Source: PALSA-612 sp964595575
GTDB taxonomy: Bacteria > Actinomycetota > Thermoleophilia > Gaiellales > Gaiellaceae
Reading direction: 5' to 3'
NCBI GenBank assembly: GCA_964595575.1
Contig: CAZQRA010000053.1
Coordinates: 1-17,341, forward strand
Length of the DNA stretch: 17,341 nucleotides
The notes under the pieces were generated by a model that was not told the DNA's origin, made no database searches, and saw only the letters and a program-made list of their open reading frames with translations. Each line of letters begins with the position of its first letter. The stretch's first letter is position 1. A program made the position numbers and the translations under genes. Below are positions 7,109 through 15,734 of this stretch, one piece after another.

Positions 7109-7123
7109 CCCCGAGCCTCGGGG
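7109..7123. terminator. Compact hairpin between bcp and tRNA-Leu, possibly bidirectional
   Basis: CCCCGA, 3-nt loop GCC, TCGGGG: a 6-bp GC-rich stem 11 bp after the bcp stop and 5 bp beyond the tRNA 3' end. There is no T tract on the plus side; on the minus side TCGCTTCTGT follows. It is placed where both convergent transcripts should stop. Confidence 0.5.
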
Positions 7124-7128
7124 CCTCA

Positions 7129-7212
7129 TGCGGATGAGAGGATTTGAACCTCCACGGGGTTACCCCCACACGGACCTGAACCGTGCGCGTCTACCAGTTC
7201 CGCCACATCCGC
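7129..7212 (-). tRNA. tRNA-Leu (anticodon CAG)
   Basis: On the minus strand the acceptor arm GCGGATG pairs with CATCCGC (discriminator A). The D arm contains TGGCGGAACTGGTAGACGC, typical of class II tRNA-Leu. The anticodon stem CACGG/CCGTG encloses TTCAGGT, giving anticodon CAG, which reads CUG. A long variable arm (TGGGGGTAACCCC) follows, then the T arm with TTCAAAT. The total of 84 nt fits tRNA-Leu. The CCA end is not encoded (TGA follows the discriminator). No direct repeat of the tRNA 3' end was noticed nearby, so nothing suggests use as an integration site. Confidence 0.97.
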
Positions 7213-7221
7213 GCCGGCTCC

Positions 7222-7227
7222 ATTCTA
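7222..7227 (-). promoter_or_regulatory. -10 box of tRNA-Leu
   Basis: TAGAAT on the minus strand lies 9 nt before the mature tRNA 5' end, so the precursor would have a 5' leader of only about 2-3 nt. No good -35 was identified. Confidence 0.5.
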
Positions 7228-7261
7228 GCGTCGGCTGAGCGCTCGGCGGCCGGCCGCCACG

Positions 7262-7267
7262 TACCAT
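7262..7267 (+). promoter_or_regulatory. -10 box of the subtilase gene (near-leaderless)
   Basis: TACCAT is followed by gcatcccc (8 nt) and the GTG at 7276, giving a leader of 0-2 nt. It supports a start at the signal peptide and not at the upstream ATG in the same frame, which lies inside the tRNA gene. Confidence 0.5.
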
Positions 7268-7275
7268 GCATCCCC

Positions 7276-9747
7276 GTGCGCTCCCGCCACCTCCTCCTCG
7301 TCTCCTTCCTCGCGTGGCTGGCCGTGGCCGCCCCGGCCCAGGCTCGATCCGGCCCTGCCACCGAGGTGGTCGTGGCCCTGGAGCCGCCTGCGCTCGCAAC
7401 CGCCTTTCGCTCCAGCCGGGCCCTGGCCGCCCACGCCAAGCGGGCTCGCCTCGACCTCCGATCGGCCACGGCGCGTGGCTACCTGGCCGCCCTAGCCCGG
7501 GAGCAGCAGGCCCTCGCCCGTCGCATCCGCACCGCCGTCCCTGGGGCCCGTGTCCGCTGGCGCTACCGAGTGGTCCTGGACGGGCTGGCAGTCGTCCTCC
7601 CTGCCCATCGCCTGGACGACCTGGCCCGAGTGCCGGGGGTCGCCCGCCTCTACCCCAGCGTCCGCTACCGCGCCTCGCTCCAGCGCACCCCCGGCCTGAT
7701 CGGAGCCGATCTCCTGTGGGGGCTTCCCGCCCTCAGCACGGCCGGCAACGGGATCAAGATCGGCATCATCGACGACGGCATCGACCCCCGCCACCCCTTC
7801 TTCTCCCCCTCCGGACTTGCCTACCCCCCAGGCTTCCCCAAGGGCAACGCCGCCTACACGACCCCCAAGGTGATCGTGGCCCGCGCCTTCCCGCCGCCCT
7901 CCCCGCGCTGGAAGAACGCCCGCCTCCCCTTCGACCCCGTCTACTCCGAGCACGGCACCCACGTGGCCGGCATCGCCGCTGGGAACTACAGCCTGGGCGC
8001 GGTCGACGGCCGCACCCCTTTGTCCGGGGTGGCTCCCCGCGCCTACCTCGGCAACTACAAGGCCCTCACCATCCCCACTCCCGGCTTCGGCCTGAACGGG
8101 AACGCTCCCGAGCTGGCGGCGGCGGTGGAGGCGGCGGTACGGGACGGCATGGACGTCATCAACCTCTCCCTGGGCGAGCCTGAGATCGAGCCCTCCCGCG
8201 ACCTCGTGGCGGAGGCCCTGAACGGAGCCGCCGACGCGGGGGTCGTCCCCGTGGTCGCGGCCGGCAACGACTTCGACGCGTTCGGGCGGGGCAGCGTCTC
8301 CTCTCCGGGCACCGCCGCCAAGGCGATCACGGTGGCGGCGGTCACCAAGGCGGGCGTGGTCGCCCCCTTCTCCTCCTCCGGGCCGACCCCTCTCTCCTTG
8401 GGCTTCAAGCCGGAGGTCAGCGCTCCCGGGGTGTCCGTCCTCTCCTCCCTCCCCGGCCGCTCCGGGTCCTGGGGGGAGCTGAGCGGGACGAGCATGGCCG
8501 CCCCCCACGTGGCCGGAGCTGTCGCTCTGCTTCGGCAGCGCCACCCCGACTGGACGGTGGCCCAGATCAAGTCCGCCCTCGTCCTCACCGGCAGGCCAGT
8601 CTTCGCCGACCTCCAGCGAGCCAAGGAGGCTCCGACCGCCCGCGAGGGTGGGGGTCTCGTCGATTTGCCCCGCGCGGATGCCCCCTCCCTGTTCGCCGAC
8701 CCTGCTGCCCTCTCCTTCGGGCTAGTAGCCCCAGGGGCACGGGTATCCAGAGCCGTCGACCTCGCCGACGCGGGCGGAGGCGCAGGAGCCTGGCAGGTCG
8801 AGGTCGAGCTCCAGGCGGCTCCCGTCGGCGTCTCTCTCCAGGCGCCGCCGACGGTGGAGGTGCCCGGGCGCCTCGAGATCCAAGCTCTCGCCTCCCCCGA
8901 CGCCGGCGAGGGCGACGTGAGCGGCTTCATCGTGCTCGCACGAGGGGACGCTCGCCTCCGCGTCCCCTTCTGGCTCCGCAGCGCCCGCAGGCGCCTGGGG
9001 CCTCCCTCGCGCACCCTCCCCGGGCCGGGCGTCTACCTCGGCGATACCCGCCGGGGCCGGGCGCGCGTCCGCTCCTACCGCTACCCCGACTCGCCCCAGC
9101 CCTCCGGGGTCTCCAACAACCTGCCCGGGCCCGAGCAGGTGTTCCGCGTCGTCCTCCGGCGGCCGGTCGCCAACCTCGGCGCTCGCCTCCTCTCCGCCGC
9201 CCGCGGGGTCCGCGTCACCCCCCGGCTGGTGGTGGCGGGAGACGAGAACCGCCTGGCCGGCTACGCCGCCCTGCCCCTAGACATCAACCCCTACCGCCGA
9301 TCCTTCGGGACCCCGATCCCGGTGGTGGCGGCCCTCGCCCCCAGCCCCGGCGTCTACGACCTCGTGTTCGACACGCCTGCCGGCTCTCGCCCGGGCCCGT
9401 TTACCTTCCGCCTCTGGGTCGACGACGTCGCCCCACCCCGCCTACGGCTCCTGACGAGAGCGGTGCGCGAGGGGGCGACGGAGCTCCTCCTCGCCGTTGC
9501 CGACGGGGGGTCGGGCGTCGATCCTTCCTCCCTCGTGGCCGAGGTGGACGGCCGCCCGGCCGAGGTCTCCTACGATGCCGCCGGCGGGCGGGCGACGGTC
9601 TCCGTCCCACCCCTCCCCCGGGGACGGCACCGTCTGTCCGTGCGGGTTGCCGACTTCCAGGAGACGAAGAACGTGGAGACGCTGGGAGGGATCCTGCCCA
9701 ACACGGCCGAGCTTCGAGCCCGCTTCCTCGTTCGGGCCGGCCGCTGA
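7276..9747 (+). CDS. Secreted subtilisin-like serine protease (S8 family) with long C-terminal beta-rich region
   Basis: The 823-aa preproprotein has a signal peptide (VRSRHLLLVSFLAWLAVAAP, then AQA). A propeptide-like region follows to about 150 (ALAREQQALARRIRTAVPGA... VLDGLAVVLPAHRLDDLARV), resembling the I9 inhibitor domain. The catalytic domain is complete: Asp166 in GIIDDGID, His226 in SEHGTHVAG, oxyanion Asn331 in VAAGNDFD, and Ser406 in SGTSMAAPHVAGAVALL. Residues from about 460 to the end are beta-rich Ig/Fn3-like segments (LSFGLVAPGARVSRAVDL... FTFRLWVDDVAPPRLRLL). There is no C-terminal membrane anchor or sortase motif, so it is probably released or held by its C-terminal domains. 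It stands alone next to tRNA-Leu; no dedicated substrate gene is visible. Confidence 0.92.
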   Translation: MRSRHLLLVSFLAWLAVAAPAQARSGPATEVVVALEPPALATAFRSSRALAAHAKRARLDLRSATARGYLAALAREQQALARRIRTAVPGARVRWRYRVVLDGLAVVLPAHRLDDLARVPGVARLYPSVRYRASLQRTPGLIGADLLWGLPALSTAGNGIKIGIIDDGIDPRHPFFSPSGLAYPPGFPKGNAAYTTPKVIVARAFPPPSPRWKNARLPFDPVYSEHGTHVAGIAAGNYSLGAVDGRTPLSGVAPRAYLGNYKALTIPTPGFGLNGNAPELAAAVEAAVRDGMDVINLSLGEPEIEPSRDLVAEALNGAADAGVVPVVAAGNDFDAFGRGSVSSPGTAAKAITVAAVTKAGVVAPFSSSGPTPLSLGFKPEVSAPGVSVLSSLPGRSGSWGELSGTSMAAPHVAGAVALLRQRHPDWTVAQIKSALVLTGRPVFADLQRAKEAPTAREGGGLVDLPRADAPSLFADPAALSFGLVAPGARVSRAVDLADAGGGAGAWQVEVELQAAPVGVSLQAPPTVEVPGRLEIQALASPDAGEGDVSGFIVLARGDARLRVPFWLRSARRRLGPPSRTLPGPGVYLGDTRRGRARVRSYRYPDSPQPSGVSNNLPGPEQVFRVVLRRPVANLGARLLSAARGVRVTPRLVVAGDENRLAGYAALPLDINPYRRSFGTPIPVVAALAPSPGVYDLVFDTPAGSRPGPFTFRLWVDDVAPPRLRLLTRAVREGATELLLAVADGGSGVDPSSLVAEVDGRPAEVSYDAAGGRATVSVPPLPRGRHRLSVRVADFQETKNVETLGGILPNTAELRARFLVRAGR

Positions 9748-9770
9748 GGGACCGCCACCTGAGCGAGCGG

Positions 9771-10004
9771 CTAGCGGTGGGGCTCTTGCTCCTCGATGGT
9801 GGGAAGCCGCTCCAGGTCGCGGCGCACGCTGGCCGCGAACTCCTCGCTCTCGGAGCTGACGAGCCGCAGCCTCTCTCTCCGCTGCCGTCTCCGCCTGCTC
9901 CCGGCGCGTCGCTCTAGAACGGGGAGCTGCCTCAGCCGGGGCCACTCCGCGCCGACGAGCACGAGGAGGGCGCAGGCGAGGAGCGCGGCGAAGACCCAGC
10001 TCAC
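9771..10004 (-). CDS. 77-aa single-pass membrane protein, unknown function
   Basis: GTG 10004 begins SWVFAALLACALLVLVGAEW, one N-terminal membrane segment, followed by a strongly basic stretch (RRAGSRRRRQRRERLR, about 34-48) and an acidic/charged helix (SSESEEFAASVRRDLERLPT). The basic block directly after the membrane predicts a cytoplasmic tail (N-out or signal-anchor orientation). No family is recognised. TACAAT at 10011-10016 lies 6 nt before the GTG, one of the best promoters in the window, so the gene is very likely real. It is convergent with the subtilase gene, 23 bp away. Confidence 0.7.
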   Translation of the reverse strand: MSWVFAALLACALLVLVGAEWPRLRQLPVLERRAGSRRRRQRRERLRLVSSESEEFAASVRRDLERLPTIEEQEPHR

Positions 10005-10010
10005 GCTGGC

Positions 10011-10016
10011 ATTGTA
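10011..10016 (-). promoter_or_regulatory. -10 box of the 77-aa membrane protein gene (leaderless)
   Basis: TACAAT on the minus strand plus 6 nt (gccagc) leads into the GTG at 10004. It has the same hexamer and spacing as the pruA promoter. Confidence 0.6.
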
Positions 10017-10116
10017 GACGAGGTCGGGAGCGCCGTCGGAGACTCCCCGGATCGCCGTCTATCTCTCCCCCGCTTCAGGGCTCAAGCCCGGTGCTCATCC
10101 TGCCGATGAGCGGAGC

Positions 10117-10280
10117 GTGATCACGTCCGCGTGGCTCCTTGCCCCCTGGGCGATGCTGTGGGCGATCCTCATCCGCGCGCTCCTTGCCCAAGCGGGAATC
10201 GTGCCTCCCCTCTGCCGCCGGTGCGGGCTGCCCGTGGACACCCCCGATCCCGGCCACACGACCTGCTCCTGCTGGTCTCG

Positions 10281-10284
<4 letters not shown>
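10117..10284 (+). CDS. 55-aa putative membrane protein with Cys pairs (zinc-ribbon-like tail)
   Basis: GTG 10117 opens 55 codons ending in TAG. The first half is hydrophobic (TSAWLLAPWAMLWAILIRAL, one membrane segment). The second half has CRRCGLPV and, 13 residues after Cys36, CSCW: Cys33, Cys36, Cys50, Cys52, the layout of a minimal zinc-binding knuckle. Third codon positions are about 87% G/C, as in coding DNA here. Its stop TAG and the stop of the opposite-strand dehydrogenase share the palindrome CTAG at 10281-10284. The start is weak: GGAG lies only 2 nt upstream and no clear -10 box was found. The frame stays open upstream, so a non-canonical or more upstream start is possible. Confidence 0.5.
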
Positions 10285-11233
<949 letters not shown>

Positions 11234-11237
<4 letters not shown>

Positions 11238-11461
11238 TCGCTGGGCCGAGACCCGACCTGCTCGGCCAGCCGCTCCCGCGCCTCCAGGCGGCGCTCGAAC
11301 GAGCGGCGCAGGTCCTCGCCGGTGATGCGCAGCTGGTAACGGGGCCGCCGCGGCTCGACGTGGACGATGCGGACGTCGGCACCGCGGCCGCCATGGCAGC
11401 GGGCGTAGGCCTCCGCCTCGTCGAGCGGTCGGAGCCGCACCTTCAGCCGCAACCTCCGCAC
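11234..11461 (-). CDS. 75-aa conserved-looking cytoplasmic protein, unknown function
   Basis: GTG 11461 encodes a 75-aa basic, soluble protein (VRRLRLKVRLRPLDEAEAYA, then RIVHVEPRRPRYQLRITGEDLRRSFERRL). The alternation suggests short beta strands followed by a helix with a dense Arg/Glu pattern; no family is recognised. The start is supported by TAGGAT 10 nt upstream. The open frame extends to 11584, but the extra residues look non-conserved and lie upstream of the promoter. The stop overlaps the dehydrogenase start by GTGA, so the two form an operon. Confidence 0.6.
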
Positions 11462-11471
11462 GGTGAACGAG

Positions 11472-11477
11472 ATCCTA
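11472..11477 (-). promoter_or_regulatory. -10 box of the 75-aa/dehydrogenase operon
   Basis: TAGGAT on the minus strand lies 10 nt before the GTG at 11461, implying a leader of about 3-4 nt with no room for a ribosome-binding site. Confidence 0.45.
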
Positions 11478-11675
11478 ACGCGGCCGGGCCGCGTGTTCGA
11501 GCGGGGCAGGGAGGGACCGCTCGCCCTCGGCATGGCGCCCTCCGGCCTCCAGGGGGCCCTATCGACCGGCTTTCCCAACACCACTCCGTGGCCTCAGCCG
11601 GCAGGCACACGGGAGGGATCGAGGCCGAACCCTTGGCAGCTCGCGCTCGGAAGCGATCGGTGCAATCCTTGGTCG

Positions 11676-14447
11676 ATGTCGTCGAGCATGGTGGTCGGCC
11701 GGGAGGCGGAGCTCGCAGCCGCCAATCGCTTCCTGGAGGCGATCCGCGGCTCTACCCACGCGCTCGTACTCGAGGGAGAGCCCGGGATCGGCAAGACGAC
11801 GATCTGGCGCGAGGTGGTCCGCAAGGCAGGGGAGCGCGGGTACCGCGTCCTCTCGGCGCAGCCGACGCAGGCGGAGACGAGTCTCTCCTTCGCCGGGCTC
11901 GGCGACCTTGTGGGCGGGCTTCCCGAGGCAGCGCTCGATCTCATCCCCGTGCCGCAACGATCTGCGCTCGAGATCGCCCTGCTCCGTCGCGCGCCTACCG
12001 GCCCGCCCCTCGAGCGAAGGGCGGTCGCGGCGGCGCTCCTCTCGCTCCTGCGAGCGATCGACGGACCCGTCGTCGTCGCCGTCGACGATGCCCAGTGGCT
12101 CGATCAGCCGACCGCTGCCGCGCTTTCCTTCGCCGCCCGCCGGCTCGAGCGGGAGCAGGTCGGCTTCCTGGTCTCGGTACGCACCGCGGACGGGCGACCC
12201 TCCACCTTCGACTCCGCCCTCGCCGGCGAGCGACGGTCGCTGCTCCCCGTCGGCCCGCTCAGCCTCGCAGGGCTGCAGGCGATGATCAAGGACCGTCTCG
12301 GCCACGCCTTCGCGCGGCCGACGCTCGTCCGGATCGAGCAGGTCTCGGGCGGGAACCCCTTCTACGCGCTCGAGATCGCGCGCGAGCTCGTGGCTCGGAG
12401 CGAGCAGCCCGGCCACGGTGGCGCCCTGCCCCTCCCGGACAACCTTCGGCGCCTCGTCCTGGCGCACATCCGCAAGCTCCCTGCCGCTACGCGCGACGCG
12501 CTCCTCACAGCCTCTGCTCTGGCCGACCCCCGCGTGGACGACGTCGACGAGGCGAGCCTCGGGCCCGCGCTCCGCGCCGACCTGATTCGCATCGAGCCGA
12601 GCGGCCGCATCCGCTTCGCTCACCCGCTCTACGCCTCCGCGGTCTACGAGACAGCGACCCCGAGCCGCCGCCGCGACCTGCACGGAGGGCTTGCCGGGCG
12701 GGTCGCGGATCCCGAGGAGCGGGCTCGTCACCTCGGCCTGGCCGCTTCCGGGCCGGACGAGGAGGTCGCGCGGGCGCTCGACGATGCGGCCCGACAGGCC
12801 CGCGCGCGGGGGGCGATCGACGCCGCCGTTCAGCTCAAGCTGCAGGCGCTCCGCCTCACCCCGCCTGCCCGCAGTGACGCGGCCGCGCGTCGCGGCGTGG
12901 ATCTCGGCGAGCTCCTCTTCGCCGCCGGCGACACCTCCGGCGCCCGCGAGGCCCTCCAGGCCGTCGTCGAGGAAGCGGGCGCCGGGAACGTGCGCAGTAC
13001 CGCCCTCGCCCTCCTCGGCATGGTGCGCTGGTTCGAGGGCGCCTGGGACGAGGGCATCCGCCTGGCCGAGGAGGCGCTGGAGGGGGTCGACGACCCTGCG
13101 GTGCGCGCCCAGATCCACTTCCGCATCTCCTGCGTCTGCGACTGGGATATCGCCCGCGGCGCCGCCCACGCGCGGGCGGCGCTCGATCTCGTCGACGAGG
13201 CGAGCGAGCCCGGCCTCTACTCGGCGGCGCTCCTCAGCCTCGCCGAGTGGGAGCTCAAGGCCGGTCTCGGCGCCGACACCGAGGCAGTCGAGCGGGCGGT
13301 GGGCCTCCAGCGGGCGGCCGAGGGCTGGCAGCGAAGCCACGTGCCGGCGTACTGGGCAAGACTGACCGACGACTTCCAGACTGCCCGCCTCCGCCACGAG
13401 GAGTGGCTCGAGCGCGGGCGCGCCGAGCAGGACGATCCCGTGGTCTGCCACGAGCTCATGCACCTGGGCGTGCTCGCCTTCCTGACCGGCGAGCTCCCCC
13501 GTGCCGCGGAGCTCGTGCAGGAGGCCCTCGAGCTCGCCCAGCGCGCCGGCGACGTCATCTTCGAGAGGAGCGCCCAGGCCTGGCTCGCGCACGTGGAGGC
13601 GCACCTCGGCCTGGTCGAGGAGGCGCGGGCGCGGGCCGAGCACCTCCTCGCCCACCCCGGGGGCTACCCCCTAAGCGAGGCGCGCCCGCGCCAGACCCTC
13701 GGCTTCCTGGCGCTGTCGCTGGGAAACGAGCGGAAGGCCGATCGCCACTTCGCCCGCGCCGACGAGCTCCTGCGCGCGACCGGCATGCGCGAGCCGGCCG
13801 ACCACCGCTTCCAGGGCGACCACGTCGAGGCCGTCCTCGCCCTCGGCGACCTCGGGCGCGCCCAAGCCCTGCTCGAGCGCCTGGAGGAACGAGGGCGCGT
13901 CTTTCCCCGTCCCTGGACCCTGGCCGTCGCCGCGCGCTGCCGGGGGCTCCTGCTCGGCGCGCGAGGCGACCTCGCGGGCGCCGAGGCCGCGCTCGGGGAG
14001 GCGCTCCGTCAGCACGAGCGTCTGGCCATGCCCTTCGAGACGGCGCGCACGCTCCTCTGGCGCGGTCGCCTGCAGCGCCGGCAGAACGCCAGGAGGGCGG
14101 CCCGCGCCACCCTCGCCCGCGCGCTCGAGCTCTTCGAGGGGGTGGGAACGCCGCTGTGGGCGGAGCGCGCCCGGGCCGACCTGGCGCGGATCGGGGTCCG
14201 CCGGGCGCCGGAGGAGCTCACGGAGGGAGAGGCGAGGGTGGCCGAGCTGGCGGCCTCGGGTCTCACCAACCGGCAGATCGCAGAGCGGCTGTTTATGAGC
14301 CGCCGCACCGTGGAGGCGAACCTCGCCCGCGCCTACCGCAAGCTCGGCGTCCGCTCCCGGGCCGAGCTGGGGGCGACGATGGCGCTCCGTCGGCATCCCC
14401 GCGAAGAGGCCGGGAGCGAGGAGCCCGCTACGGCACGACCAAGGTGA
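11676..14447 (+). CDS. LAL-type (large ATP-binding) LuxR-family transcriptional regulator
   Basis: The 923-aa protein has an N-terminal AAA/STAND ATPase: MVVGREAELAAANRFL opens the domain, Walker A GEPGIGKT lies at 34-41 and Walker B VVVAVDDAQWLD has Asp137/Asp138. A long TPR-like alpha-helical region follows (e.g. TLGFLALSLGNERKADRHFA). A C-terminal LuxR/GerE helix-turn-helix lies at about 846-900 (ELTEGEARVAELAASGLTNR, QIAERLFMSRRTVEANLARA). LAL regulators use nucleotide and ligand binding to control promoter binding. ATG 11676 was chosen because it starts six residues before the conserved VGREAEL; the frame is open to 11463 but that extension looks non-coding. TGCAAT 9 nt upstream is only a weak -10 candidate. 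Its last 20 bp overlap the opposing collagen-like gene. Confidence 0.9.
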   Translation: MSSSMVVGREAELAAANRFLEAIRGSTHALVLEGEPGIGKTTIWREVVRKAGERGYRVLSAQPTQAETSLSFAGLGDLVGGLPEAALDLIPVPQRSALEIALLRRAPTGPPLERRAVAAALLSLLRAIDGPVVVAVDDAQWLDQPTAAALSFAARRLEREQVGFLVSVRTADGRPSTFDSALAGERRSLLPVGPLSLAGLQAMIKDRLGHAFARPTLVRIEQVSGGNPFYALEIARELVARSEQPGHGGALPLPDNLRRLVLAHIRKLPAATRDALLTASALADPRVDDVDEASLGPALRADLIRIEPSGRIRFAHPLYASAVYETATPSRRRDLHGGLAGRVADPEERARHLGLAASGPDEEVARALDDAARQARARGAIDAAVQLKLQALRLTPPARSDAAARRGVDLGELLFAAGDTSGAREALQAVVEEAGAGNVRSTALALLGMVRWFEGAWDEGIRLAEEALEGVDDPAVRAQIHFRISCVCDWDIARGAAHARAALDLVDEASEPGLYSAALLSLAEWELKAGLGADTEAVERAVGLQRAAEGWQRSHVPAYWARLTDDFQTARLRHEEWLERGRAEQDDPVVCHELMHLGVLAFLTGELPRAAELVQEALELAQRAGDVIFERSAQAWLAHVEAHLGLVEEARARAEHLLAHPGGYPLSEARPRQTLGFLALSLGNERKADRHFARADELLRATGMREPADHRFQGDHVEAVLALGDLGRAQALLERLEERGRVFPRPWTLAVAARCRGLLLGARGDLAGAEAALGEALRQHERLAMPFETARTLLWRGRLQRRQNARRAARATLARALELFEGVGTPLWAERARADLARIGVRRAPEELTEGEARVAELAASGLTNRQIAERLFMSRRTVEANLARAYRKLGVRSRAELGATMALRRHPREEAGSEEPATARPR

Positions 14448-15030
14448 AGGCGGCGTCTGCGGCCGAGATCACGCCGAGCGAGGACACGTACGTATTCACC
14501 TGGAAGGTGCCGGCAGCCCCTCCCACCGTGCAGTCGGTGCCCGCGACGATCGCGAAGCCCGGCTTCACGCGCACGGTTGCCACCGCGTCCAAGGCGCTCG
14601 CGCCGACGTCCGCTAGGCGAACGCAGTAGATACCGGGGACAGGCCCCTTGCCGGCCGCGAGGACGCCCTCTCCGCGGGCGAGCGTGCCGTCGGCGTTCAC
14701 GGTCGCCCACGCTCGCGCCGTGCCGGCATCCCCCCTCTCCCCCTTCTCCCCGCTCTCACCCTTGTCCCCCTTCGGGCCGGCCGGACCCTGCGGCCCCGGG
14801 GGGCCCTGAGGGCCGGCCGGAAGCTGGCCCGGCCTGAAGTCGGCGGCGCGCAGCGAGCCGTCCTTGACCTTGGACGAGACGACGGCGTCGTTTCTAAGCT
14901 GGGCCGTGCCGACGCTGTTTCGGGGCAGCACGCCGACCGCGTAGCCGGTGCCGGCGAGGGAGACGATGAGCGCCAGGGAGGCGACGACGAGGGCCGGCGA
15001 CGGCACCTTCCATGCCCGCTCGCAGCTCAC
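14428..15030 (-). CDS. Exported collagen-like protein (Gly-X-Y stalk with C-terminal globular domain)
   Basis: The 200-aa product has an N-terminal signal/anchor (VSCERAWKVPSPALVVASLA, then LIVSLAGTGYAVG), a pre-stalk segment with NSVGTAQLRNDAVVSSKVKD typical of actinobacterial small collagen-like proteins, ten Gly-X-Y triplets at 73-102 (GPQGPPGPQGPAGPKGDKGE...), and a beta-rich C-terminal domain with Cys residues in GIYCVRL and GTDCTVGG that probably form a disulfide. The stalk is charged in its second half (GDK, GES, GEK, GER), which favours triple-helix salt bridges. GTG 15030 was chosen because its N-terminus aligns with the other genes of the block (V-S-x-x-RAW). The frame also opens at GTG 15174, overlapping the stop of the preceding gene as GTGA, which would add 48 residues. 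Confidence 0.75.
   Translation of the reverse strand: MSCERAWKVPSPALVVASLALIVSLAGTGYAVGVLPRNSVGTAQLRNDAVVSSKVKDGSLRAADFRPGQLPAGPQGPPGPQGPAGPKGDKGESGEKGERGDAGTARAWATVNADGTLARGEGVLAAGKGPVPGIYCVRLADVGASALDAVATVRVKPGFAIVAGTDCTVGGAAGTFQVNTYVSSLGVISAADAAFTLVVP
14725..14814 (-). repeat. Collagen-like Gly-X-Y repeat (10 triplets)
   Basis: This encodes GPQ GPP GPQ GPA GPK GDK GES GEK GER GDA. The DNA is more diverged than the repeat at 16492-16626, so it is probably older or under selection for charge pairing. Confidence 0.85.
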
Positions 15031-15170
15031 GCCGCAGTCCCGAGCACGCCCTCGCCGCCCGCACGCGGCTGCGCCGCTTTGGCCCAGGAGGAGTCCGAGC
15101 GCTCGGGCGGCGGCCGCCAGGAGCGCCGCCGGTCGGCGGAGCAGGGCCGAGGCGGGCGATGAGAGGAGCT

Positions 15171-15734
15171 TCACGATGGGCCGAGCCACTGCAGCTCCAG
15201 CCGCGCGCGGAGCAGCTCGACCCCGCCGCTACTCGTGTGGTAGGCGAGCACCTGCACGCGGTCGAGGCGCCGCAGCTCGACGATCTCGGACACCTCCTGG
15301 TGGACGGCCTGCTCGATCCAGGGGTAGTCGAGCGGCGCTGCGGCGGTGCGCAGCGGAGGGTCGCGGCGCTCGCTCTCCAGCTTTCCGTTCCGGACGATCT
15401 GGATCGCGCGCAGGTCGCCTCCGCCGAGGCTGTCCCACACCCCCTTCGCCACGACGAGGTAGCGCCCGGGGACACGAATCGTGAGGCGATCCGGACGCCT
15501 GCGGTCGAACATCCCCGCGTCGGCGAAGGCGACGGCGTCGAAGCGCACCGCCGCGACCGTCGTCGGGGCGATCAGCTGCGGCCGCGTGGTCTCGATGCGC
15601 GCTCCCGAAGCCCGTCCCGCCCCGGGCGACGAGCCGGAGAGGGCATACCCCGTGCCGGTGAGGAGGACGACGAGCGCCAGGGCGGCGAGCGCAGCCGCCG
15701 GGGAGGGCCGCGGCCATGCCCGTTTGCGGCTCAC
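15171..15734 (-). CDS. Exported protein with a C1q/TNF-like beta-sandwich candidate domain
   Basis: The 187-aa product opens with a signal/anchor (VSRKRAWPRPSPAAALAALA, then LVVLLTGTGYALSG) close to those of its neighbours. After a linker, residues about 62-187 read as a jelly-roll: VRFDAVAFADAGMFD, LTIRVPGRYLVVAKGVW, LRAIQIVRNGKLES, VELRRLDRVQVLAYHTSSG and a final LELQWLGPS. This is the order seen in bacterial C1q-like domains (entry strand, 'vpG-Y-v-v', 'i-x-x-N-G', 'v-x-l-x-x-x-D-x-V-x-v', closing strand); the assignment is by pattern only. GTG 15734 overlaps the preceding stop as GTGA and has a strong AGGAGGT site (15739-15745) 4 nt upstream. It has no Gly-X-Y repeats of its own. Confidence 0.65.
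   Translation of the reverse strand: MSRKRAWPRPSPAAALAALALVVLLTGTGYALSGSSPGAGRASGARIETTRPQLIAPTTVAAVRFDAVAFADAGMFDRRRPDRLTIRVPGRYLVVAKGVWDSLGGGDLRAIQIVRNGKLESERRDPPLRTAAAPLDYPWIEQAVHQEVSEIVELRRLDRVQVLAYHTSSGGVELLRARLELQWLGPS

Noticed and set aside
7129..7276. tRNA-Leu considered as an integration site for a mobile element
   Set aside because: No integrase, no direct repeat of the tRNA 3' end and no phage or plasmid genes are visible nearby.
9748..9795. CCACC/GGTGG inverted repeat considered as a terminator for the subtilase gene
   Set aside because: Five-base stem with a loop of about 16 nt and no T tract; this is expected by chance in such GC-rich DNA.
11559..13655. 698-codon minus-strand frame opposite the LAL regulator
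   Set aside because: Antisense shadow; the plus strand has Walker A, Walker B and LuxR HTH motifs, while this frame has none.
13247..14629. Plus-strand frame running through the end of the regulator into the collagen-like gene
   Set aside because: Arg/Pro/Gly/Ala-rich translation, out of frame with the regulator and antisense to the collagen-like gene.
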